From positions 1-20,046 of the forward strand of contig JACKPK010000015.1 in assembly GCA_024233595.1 (NCBI GenBank): a stretch of 20,046 nt of DNA, in the 5' to 3' direction. How positions within the stretch are numbered: position 1 is the stretch's first letter; each line of letters starts with the position of its first letter. A program made the position numbers and the translations under genes. The DNA is from Deltaproteobacteria bacterium (GTDB lineage Bacteria; UBA10199; JADGCS01). The notes under the pieces are model-generated. The model was not told the origin of the DNA and made no database searches. It worked only from the letters and a program-made list of their open reading frames with translations. Below are positions 14,507 through 20,046 of the stretch, piece after piece.

Positions 14507-14582
14507 CGGCGCGACAGGTCCGCCTCCACTAAAGCTTCGGCGCGACAGGTCCGCCTCCACTAAAGCTTCGGCGCGACAGGTA
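14507..14582. repeat. 31-bp tandem repeat, about 2.4 copies
   Basis: Two identical 31-bp units (14507-14537 and 14538-14568), each beginning CGGCGCGACAGG and ending CTAAAGCTT, are followed by a 12-14 bp third partial unit. Much more G+C-rich than the flanking AT-rich sequence. Unit length and count fit a dispersed intergenic repeat and not a CRISPR, because there are no spacers. Confidence 0.85.
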
Positions 14583-14594
14583 AGTGCTTAGGTA
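14579..14594 (-). repeat. left copy of an inverted 16-mer flanking the accessory cluster
   Basis: GGTAAGTGCTTAGGTA here is the reverse complement, with one mismatch, of TACCTAAGCACTTGCC at 19402-19417. The two copies bracket the gene set 15066-19384. Confidence 0.5.
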
Positions 14595-14738
14595 AAAAAG
14601 CTCTACTGATCTATTTGTTCTATTTATCTACTGTCATCCCGGATCTATAATTTATTAACAATTTGAAATTAAATTACTGGATTCCCACCCCCATTTCTTA
14701 CCCATTGTGGGAAAGACGGAGACGAGTCCCGAGCCCCT

Positions 14739-14767
14739 AATGTAGTGTACGTCCGTTCACTTTTCAA
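14739..14767 (-). promoter_or_regulatory. promoter with LexA-box-like palindrome in its spacer
   Basis: Minus strand: -35 TTGAAA (14762-14767), 17-bp spacer, -10 TACATT (14739-14744). The spacer is almost exactly an 18-bp palindrome, AGTGnACGnnCGTnCACT (14744-14761). It contains GAAC-N4-GTAC, one base from the GAAC-N4-GTTC box known for Gram-positive-type LexA. It faces lexA, with +1 near 14732 and a leader of about 284 nt. Confidence 0.6.
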
Positions 14768-14779
14768 CTGATTTTTTAT

Positions 14780-14820
14780 GGGGAGGCATCCCCCCAATTT
14801 TGCCTAGAAAATCGGCAAAA
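14780..14820. repeat. two adjacent hairpins in the lexA / 15066 intergenic region
   Basis: Hairpin one is GGGGAGG-CAT-CCCCCC (14780-14795, one bulged A). Hairpin two is TTTTGCC/GGCAAAA (14798-14804 with 14814-14820, nine-base loop). No T-run follows on either strand, so these are not obvious terminators. The remainder of 14821-15030 shows only short repeats: CCTCCGTCTGC twice (14881, 15006) and CGTC(C)TGCAAAA twice (14885, 14900). Confidence 0.5.
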
Positions 14821-15034
14821 ACCCCTCGCTCACCTGCTTTCCAGCCGCCAGAAAGTATGACGAAGGTGACGCGATTTGGTCCTCCGTCTGCAAAATGCGC
14901 GTCCTGCAAAAAAGAATCGCTCTAACAAAAACATGAATAATTTTAATAAATTAAAAGATTAACTCGAGTTGATTTTTCTAAAAAAACACCCTGCCTGGTG
15001 ATTTTCCTCCGTCTGCGGAATCAGTCGGGCATTT

Positions 15035-15057
15035 TGGCCTGGTCTTTGCTCTATAAT
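15035..15057 (+). promoter_or_regulatory. overlapping sigma-54-like and sigma-70-like promoter
   Basis: TGGCCTGGTCTTTGCT (15035-15050) has the sigma-54 GG (15036-15037) and GC (15048-15049) exactly 10 bp apart, TGGC and TTGCT matching consensus. TATAAT (15052-15057), a perfect -10, follows at once but has no -35 partner. Predicted starts are 15061 (sigma-54) or 15064 (sigma-70), only 2-5 nt before the ATG. Confidence 0.5.
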
Positions 15058-15065
15058 GTCCCGAT

Positions 15066-16811
15066 ATGAGTAACGTTAACCAAACAACCGACACCAGTGG
15101 CAGCAGCAATGCCCTTTATAATGATTACAGCAACAGTGGGAACTCGTCTTACGAGAACAACTCGTATGATGAGAACAGCCAGACGCAAAATCAAAGCGCT
15201 GATACCGCCCAAGCTGATTCTAGTTCTTCTGCTGCTGAAACCAATTCCTTAGAAGCTTTTTTAAACGAAGCCTATGCCGAAGCGGAAGCACAGCAACAAG
15301 CCGATGCTGGCAGTGAGTTTGTTGATGTGGATGAGCCTGAATCTGATGCGGAATTAATGGATCGCATGCTCGCGGATGCCGAACGTTACGGCAAAGCAGA
15401 AAACAGTCTTTTAAACGACCTGCTCAAAAAAATGCGCAACGCACAAAGCGCGCAACAAATGAAAAACTTTTTGCAACAAGCAGAAGACACAAACTTAGCA
15501 GACGTGGCGCCCATGGATGCTGCTAACGAAGTAGCCGAAGAAGCCAAAGAACAGCAACAAGAAGATCAGGCTCGTGAGCAACGACGCGAACAAAATCAAA
15601 ATTTAGAAAATCGTTTGTTGTCTCCCAATAGCATGCGTCAAGTTTACAAAGCCGCTCGCGTGCGTAGCTTGCTTTTAATGCAAAACGCAGAAGGCGAAGA
15701 ACACGCGCAACTCACAAAACTTCTGAACACCGATATTCAAGAAGGCCTTGCTCAGTTTTCACGTGGCCTTAAAAAAGCAGCTAAAAAGTTTCAGCAGTTT
15801 ATCAAACAACCGCAAAAAAACGCGCAACAAAAATTAGATGATTTGATTAAACCAAAACTTTCGACATTCAATAAAATTGCCAAGCAAGCGCAAGAAGGCA
15901 AACAACAAGGACCTCTTTCGGCAACAGATTTAGCCGAACAAGATGCTGAGTTTAACAAACTCACTGACATGGAAGGCATTGAAGGCGAAGAGGCTTTGTA
16001 CAAAATGTCTAAAGGCAAAGGCCTGTCGACAAAAGAACGCAAACAAGCCAAGTTAGAACAACGCCTTGCCCGCATGACAGAAGAAGGCGCCAGCGAAGCC
16101 GACATTAAAAAATTAAAATTGGCTCACCTAAAACGCATGCACAAAGCCGAAGGCCAGCAAGAAGCTAAAAACGATTTAGAACAAGCACAAGAGTTTCACC
16201 CCGGGAAACAAAAAATCACCAATGCGGCAATCATTGCAAACGTGATTCCCAAAATGGTGGAGAACAAGCGCTTAACTGAAGACGCAGCACAGGCCTTGAT
16301 CGAAAGAATGCTAGCAGGTGGCGAAATGACCACCGGCAAAAACAAAGCTGAGATCAAACAACCCGCCAATGCCGTGCAAACTTTACACGAACGCTACACA
16401 GATTCAGACGACGAAGAACGTGGCAACCAACGTTGGGGTGTGATGCTAGCTGTAGAACATCTTTTTAAAAATGGCTCTGCCAGAACTTATGAAGCAAAAG
16501 TTTTTGGCCAAGCTAAAAAACAAGCACGCGAAGAAATCAGCGCTGCCAAAAAAGCAGACCGCAAACGCAAAGCAGAAGAAACCATTAAAATGGCACGTAA
16601 ATACGGTAGCCGTTTGCATGATCAAAAAGTGCAAGCCTCTTCTGATTTGGATAGCATTGAAGGCCGCGCTCGTTACGCACAACACAGCCGCGAGTACTTA
16701 AAAGATGCTGCTAAGTTTAGACGATTAATGAAAAACAACCCAGATAACCTTCGCAATGGCGATGTGGCAGTGGCCGCACGTGAATTTCAAAACGGCGAAG
16801 GTCGGGCGTAA
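15066..16811 (+). CDS. large Gln/Lys/Ala-rich helical protein of unknown function
   Basis: 581 aa with no signal peptide and no hydrophobic span. Residues 1-60 are disordered and rich in Ser, Asn, Gln, Tyr and Thr, without basic residues. Residues 60-180 are acidic and Gln-rich (EAEAQQQADAG, EEAKEQQQEDQAREQRREQ). From about 190 it becomes basic and strongly helical with coiled-coil character (LKKAAKKFQQFIKQPQKNAQ, RKQAKLEQRLARMTEEGA, AREEISAAKKADRKRKAEE). No catalytic motif was found. A Ser/Asn-rich, charge-poor N-terminus followed by coiled coils is seen in secreted effectors and translocators and also in structural scaffolds; that is only a suggestion. No Shine-Dalgarno precedes the ATG and the promoter sits within a few bases. 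The next gene follows after 35 bp. Family not recognised. Confidence 0.75.
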   Translation: MSNVNQTTDTSGSSNALYNDYSNSGNSSYENNSYDENSQTQNQSADTAQADSSSSAAETNSLEAFLNEAYAEAEAQQQADAGSEFVDVDEPESDAELMDRMLADAERYGKAENSLLNDLLKKMRNAQSAQQMKNFLQQAEDTNLADVAPMDAANEVAEEAKEQQQEDQAREQRREQNQNLENRLLSPNSMRQVYKAARVRSLLLMQNAEGEEHAQLTKLLNTDIQEGLAQFSRGLKKAAKKFQQFIKQPQKNAQQKLDDLIKPKLSTFNKIAKQAQEGKQQGPLSATDLAEQDAEFNKLTDMEGIEGEEALYKMSKGKGLSTKERKQAKLEQRLARMTEEGASEADIKKLKLAHLKRMHKAEGQQEAKNDLEQAQEFHPGKQKITNAAIIANVIPKMVENKRLTEDAAQALIERMLAGGEMTTGKNKAEIKQPANAVQTLHERYTDSDDEERGNQRWGVMLAVEHLFKNGSARTYEAKVFGQAKKQAREEISAAKKADRKRKAEETIKMARKYGSRLHDQKVQASSDLDSIEGRARYAQHSREYLKDAAKFRRLMKNNPDNLRNGDVAVAAREFQNGEGRA

Positions 16812-16846
16812 GAAGAATTTTAGTTTTTTAGAAAGAGGAAAGTAAA

Positions 16847-17815
16847 ATGGGAGAAGCCGGAAGATTTAATAGTCCTGTAGGACGATCAAGTGGAACAAGT
16901 GTTCAATCAACACAAAGTTTGCAAGAAACAGAATCTCAAATTGAATCATATGGCAATCAAGAAATGATTCGCGTGCAAGCAGGTGAAGAAGCCACACACG
17001 AGAACACACAAGAAGCACTTTTGCGTGCACGTGACATTTATAATACAGATGAGTATCAGAGTTTACCTGGCTTGTCTCAAGCCATTAGCTCTGTACCCTC
17101 TAACAAAGAACTCATCGAAGATCTTGTACGTGAACCTGGTATCAGACTCCATAATTCTGAAAAAATTGAACCCTGGAAAATTGAAATGGATCCAGCAAAA
17201 GTAAGATTTTCTATCACTCCTGACACCAGAGCCGCCAAAATACTAGAGGTATCCGATAAAACAGGAACCAAAGTAAAAGCCCAAACAGGTCAAAGCGGCA
17301 AGATTGATCAAAACCTTGTTCTTGATTTAGCACATAGACTCATCCCTGGCTTTGAAAGAATGCCAAAGGCACGCAAGGCACTCTTTTGGGAATGGCTAGA
17401 AGGAACAAACCCAAATAACACACAGCCTAAGCGTGACTACCTTGACCAAATCAATTTCCTTTTGAGCAGAAGCAACCCTCAGCAAGGCCTATCCTTAGAC
17501 CCTGAATTAATGGACCCAAGCGCTGCATTCGAAAGAGAATTGGGTAATAAAAAAGGATCCTCAGAAGAAAGAGCCAAAGCACGAGAAACATTTCAAAACA
17601 ACATTGCCAATAAATCCGAAACAGAACAATGGAATGCTGTTATGCAAATTCGGACAATGGACCTTGGCGTGTTTAATCCCCGTTTGAATAATGCTTCTTC
17701 TGGCAGGAAGACTCCTGAAACAACACAAGCCCTAACCAGAAAATTTGACCCAGACACAGCTAATAGTTTGATAACATTGCCGATGGTATTCGCATCCGCT
17801 CGGCAAAAGAAATGA
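16847..17815 (+). CDS. N-terminal part of a broken large protein (unknown function)
   Basis: Open for 322 aa from ATG 16847, with AGAGGA 7 nt upstream. The N-terminus is again Ser/Gln-rich (GRSSGTSVQSTQSLQETESQ). The middle has mixed strands and helices (KIEMDPAKVRFSITPDTRAAKILEVSD) and an aromatic stretch KALFWEWLEGTNPNN. The stop at 17813 is not the natural end: coding-like sequence goes on in other frames through 18340 and then returns to this same frame for 18341-19384. The original gene was probably about 845 codons (16847-19384). No domain recognised. It lies 35 bp behind the 581-aa gene in a likely operon. Confidence 0.7.
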   Translation: MGEAGRFNSPVGRSSGTSVQSTQSLQETESQIESYGNQEMIRVQAGEEATHENTQEALLRARDIYNTDEYQSLPGLSQAISSVPSNKELIEDLVREPGIRLHNSEKIEPWKIEMDPAKVRFSITPDTRAAKILEVSDKTGTKVKAQTGQSGKIDQNLVLDLAHRLIPGFERMPKARKALFWEWLEGTNPNNTQPKRDYLDQINFLLSRSNPQQGLSLDPELMDPSAAFERELGNKKGSSEERAKARETFQNNIANKSETEQWNAVMQIRTMDLGVFNPRLNNASSGRKTPETTQALTRKFDPDTANSLITLPMVFASARQKK

Positions 17816-18345
17816 AAAGGTTCAAGTTTTAAGCAGCATGGTAGAAGCAATCGAAAATGACTTGAACGAAGGTCAATCAGCCATACAAACTGGATCTTAC
17901 ACCAATTTTTACTGAAAGCAACCCCCACACTTAAGTAAAAGAGCAAATACCCATTGCCTATGTAGCAAGACGCTCTTAAACAAACTGTTTCTGATTACGA
18001 AAAACAAATTCAAAGTGTAAGAACCGAAAAGAAATATTTAAAGAAGCAAAGCCATATACACAAATGAAAGCGACGATGGGAATCAGTTTAATCCAGATAA
18101 CCTTCGCCGGGACTTCCTGATGACATGCAACGCATTTCACAAGGGAGGAAATCGATAGCACCAGAAGCGCAATCTTACAGCAAATTTAAAAATGATCAAA
18201 AGGTCAAATTGAAACAGATGAAACACAGCTTCAGAAATGAAAACAAAAAAGCTAGATTAAGAAGAACAATTTAACGCATTGTCTGCATCTGGTTCTGGCT
18301 CTAACAAACTAAAAGCAAACAAACCAAAAAGAATTGATAAATTCT
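17780..18345 (+). pseudogene. multiply frameshifted middle of the broken gene
   Basis: Coding-like runs jump between frames (numbered by position modulo 3): frame 2 up to about 17790; frame 0 to TGA 17913 (SSMVEAIENDLNEGQSAIQ); frame 2 for 17966-18067 (DALKQTVSDYEKQIQSVR); frame 0 from 18054 (YTNESDDGNQFNPDNLR); frame 2 from 18116 (PDDMQRISQG); frame 1 from 18202 (GQIETDETQLQK); frame 0 from 18261 (EEQFNALSASGSGSNKL) to TAA 18345; then frame 2 again. The runs fit end to end with little gap, which points to at least seven small indels plus one stop, not to separate genes. Either real decay or poor consensus sequence could explain it. Confidence 0.75.
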
Positions 18346-18514
18346 AAGTAGAAGATTTACAGAAGAACAGTTAGCCAACGCTGGAAATATTGACGAAGCA
18401 ATTTCAAATGCAGAACAAAATCTTGAGTCACTAAAACAACAAAGCGCTAGCTACCAACAATTCATTGCCGATCACCCTGACTATGATTCGCAAGCCAATG
18501 AGTTTTCTACATCC

Positions 18515-19384
18515 ATGAGTAAACTGCAGAATATCCCCTCTGATCCCAAGGATTCCTGGGATGCTGCACAAAGCTTGGGCAAGGGGACCAAACAATTCAG
18601 TGACCGCATGCAAATACTTAATGATTCAATAAACGATCTTAAGAAAAAGCAAAAAATTGCTCAAAAAGAATTTGAATCTCTTGAAGACATTGGCCACTAT
18701 CAAGCGCGCTTTGAAGAAATCAAAGATCTTGGGAATGCCCTTCAAAAAGAGGATGCTGAGTTTTTACAAGCCTATCAAGATGGCAATGCGAAAAAAATGC
18801 AAGCTCTTGCCCCAGGCTTTGAGCCAGTTCTAACTGATCTTGGTCATGAAGTTTGGGAAAAACGTTCTCCTTTTGGTCAATTTAACAAAGAGTTTGATAA
18901 AGGTGCCGCCACCTATGATAAATTCTTAAAGGTCGGCAAAAGCACGCAAGATTTAGTGAATAGCCTCACGCCAGAGCCCGATGATCGTGAATTTGGTGAC
19001 CGTGGCGGCAAAGCTGTTAAAGATCTAAATGATCTAAGAACCAATGGCGCCATTGCTAGTTTAAAAGAACGCATGAATAAAAGCGTTAGTGGCACTATCA
19101 AAGACTTTGTCGAGAACAACATCAAACCTCTTTTGGGTGATCCTGAAAAACGCAGCGTGCACGCTAAAAACATGGATGAGCACATTAAGAAAATCATGGA
19201 AAAAGGCACCGCTGCAGAACGCCGTGAGGCACGCAAAACTGGTTTCTTAGGCCAAACCGCCAACACGGAATTGGCTCAAAAAGAAGCTGATAAAAACAAA
19301 GCCGAAAGCGAAGAAGAAAAAGCGTGGTTCCAAGAAAGCACAGAACTCTGGCGCATGAAGAAAAGCCAAGAACGCATTGTGTGA
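18515..19384 (+). CDS. C-terminal part of the broken large protein
   Basis: The frame is open from 18341 to TGA 19384, but the first ATG is at 18515 with no Shine-Dalgarno (the bases before it are TTTTCTACATCC). The stretch before it (TEEQLANAGNIDEAISNAEQ, then DYDSQANEFSTS) is coding-like, so 18515 is an internal Met and not a true start. It is soluble and helical: SLGKGTKQFSDRMQILNDSI, DLKKKQKIAQKEFESLEDIG, and a charged end AQKEADKNKAESEEEKAW. No motif recognised. It shares its frame with the fragment at 16847, consistent with one former gene. If a ribosome does start here, the product is 289 aa. Confidence 0.6.
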   Translation: MSKLQNIPSDPKDSWDAAQSLGKGTKQFSDRMQILNDSINDLKKKQKIAQKEFESLEDIGHYQARFEEIKDLGNALQKEDAEFLQAYQDGNAKKMQALAPGFEPVLTDLGHEVWEKRSPFGQFNKEFDKGAATYDKFLKVGKSTQDLVNSLTPEPDDREFGDRGGKAVKDLNDLRTNGAIASLKERMNKSVSGTIKDFVENNIKPLLGDPEKRSVHAKNMDEHIKKIMEKGTAAERREARKTGFLGQTANTELAQKEADKNKAESEEEKAWFQESTELWRMKKSQERIV

Positions 19385-19401
19385 GGTTGAAGGCGCCTAA
19401 G

Positions 19402-19417
19402 TACCTAAGCACTTGCC
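19402..19417 (+). repeat. right copy of the inverted 16-mer flanking the accessory cluster
   Basis: TACCTAAGCACTTGCC, 15 of 16 bases matching the reverse complement of 14579-14594. It includes two CCTAAG cores 8 bp apart (CCTAAGTACCTAAGCA), so it may be a member of a short octamer repeat family. It lies 18 bp after the stop of the last helical gene. Confidence 0.5.
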
Positions 19418-19485
19418 CCCACCCCTCATTAACGCCTTGCGTCATCTGCCTGATTCCCGCTTCCCCCAAGCCTTTCCCGCATTCC

Positions 19486-19511
19486 TTAACAACTCTTAAC
19501 AGCGTTTAACA
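19486..19511 (+). repeat. three TTAACA boxes spaced exactly 10 bp
   Basis: TTAACA occurs at 19486, 19496 and 19506, one helical turn apart, and once more at 19581. The array lies about 90-115 bp upstream of the promoter of the next gene, on one DNA face, as expected for a cooperative regulator site. Confidence 0.5.
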
Positions 19512-19600
19512 GTCCTTTTAATTTCTTTAGGAATTTTGCGACAACACGCGATTCTCATCACAGCCAATACGATAAATCTCTTAACAGGGGTCAGCAATTG

Positions 19601-19630
19601 GTTGGTAGAACCAACAACTTCATGTACAAT
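19601..19630 (+). promoter_or_regulatory. promoter and inverted repeat of the last gene
   Basis: -35 TTGGTA (19602-19607), 17-bp spacer, -10 TACAAT (19625-19630), +1 near 19637. The inverted repeat GTTGGT-AGA-ACCAAC (19601-19615) covers the -35 and is a candidate operator. Confidence 0.55.
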
Positions 19631-19651
19631 TAGTGATTGGAGAACTTATTT

Positions 19652-20046
19652 ATGGCTGGGCCGATTGACAAAAAACAAGAGGGAATTCCGTTTATTGCTC
19701 CTGACCTCTCTGATGACGTTAATGACATCAAAGAACTCCGTGGCACAGAACTTTCCCAAATCACGACATACTATTCAAACCCAGAAAACAATATCCCCGG
19801 TTATGAAGGCCAACCAAATAATCGAGCCACTGATAGTGAAGCCTTTTATAAACCTCATGGGGTGATTCGTTCTAAAACCGATCTGGAAAATATTAAGCGC
19901 AAACTAGCAGGAAATTCCCCTGCTGAAGGTGGCCGAATCATGGTCATGCCGTTTTTTGACAACGCACCACGAGTATTCAACACACAACTCACTTTTGACG
20001 AAGGAACACGGGAATACAAATTACAAAAACCAGTTAACCAACGCGG
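19652..20046 (+). CDS. hypothetical protein, partial (C-terminus beyond the window)
   Basis: 131 codons are open from ATG 19652 to the right edge. GGAGA lies 8 nt before the ATG and a promoter is just upstream, so the start is well supported. The N-terminus reads MAGPIDKKQEGIPFIAPDLS, then DDVNDIKELRGTELSQITTYY, with later strand-rich segments (GGRIMVMPFFDNAPRVFNTQ). No signal peptide or membrane span in the visible part. Family not recognised. Its own promoter sets it apart from the helical gene set to the left, though position and soluble, motif-free character suggest the same accessory region. Confidence 0.7.
   Translation, partial: MAGPIDKKQEGIPFIAPDLSDDVNDIKELRGTELSQITTYYSNPENNIPGYEGQPNNRATDSEAFYKPHGVIRSKTDLENIKRKLAGNSPAEGGRIMVMPFFDNAPRVFNTQLTFDEGTREYKLQKPVNQR

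Noticed and set aside
13792..14532. Plus-strand frames across lexA
   Set aside because: Shadows of the lexA gene with no ribosome sites.
14507..14582. CRISPR array
   Set aside because: The 31-bp units are directly adjacent without spacers and only 2.4 copies exist.
14805..14938. A 44-codon open frame in the lexA / 15066 gap
   Set aside because: It has no start codon near its beginning and no ribosome site; the internal ATG leaves too little.

Overview
The window reads as the chromosome of a Gram-negative bacterium from the former Deltaproteobacteria or a related lineage (Bdellovibrionota-like or UBA10199-like). This is an inference from three things: an EF-G of the spirochaete/planctomycete/deltaproteobacterial/mitochondrial EFG1 type, a sigma-54 activator with two FHA domains, and a UmuD-like LexA. 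No rRNA, tRNA, transposase, integrase or CRISPR array was seen.

Left part (1-5.4 kb). A partial nucleotidyltransferase and an overlapping 59-codon gene run leftward. They are followed by a terminator and elongation factor G, also leftward. A plant-type 2Fe-2S ferredoxin and a small CPXCG zinc-ribbon-like protein form a rightward pair. Next comes a very good sigma-54 (-24/-12) promoter, a 173-nt leader with several strong hairpins, and an all-helical protein of unknown function. A small NTF2-like hypothetical gene converges on it.

Middle (5.4-13.3 kb). A four-gene rightward run encodes the FHA-FHA-AAA+-Fis sigma-54 activator, a flavin reductase-like protein, uroporphyrinogen decarboxylase (hemE) and a YchJ-like SEC-C protein. 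An orphan AAA+/DUF4143 ATPase follows behind a 65-bp concentric palindrome. Ribosomal protein L33 (leftward), an iron-type alcohol dehydrogenase, thioredoxin and a leftward RMD1/DUF155 membrane protein complete this part. The thioredoxin and RMD1 genes share the four bases TTAA as their two stop codons.

Right part (13.3-20 kb) is accessory in character. It holds a TumA-like antitoxin with its operator intact, but the toxin in front of it is reduced to a frameshifted remnant. LexA has a UmuD-like protease domain. Its likely promoter carries a GAAC-N4-GTAC palindrome filling the -35/-10 spacer, and 31-bp tandem repeats lie in its long leader. A set of large glutamine-, lysine- and alanine-rich proteins of unknown function follows. 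One of these is broken by at least seven frame changes in about 570 bp. A further gene with its own promoter runs off the right edge.

The most unusual themes are the structured sigma-54 leader RNA, the concentric palindrome, several genes whose -10 box sits about 6-8 nt before the start codon with no Shine-Dalgarno (leaderless candidates), and the undescribed coiled-coil gene set bounded by near-identical inverted 16-mers.
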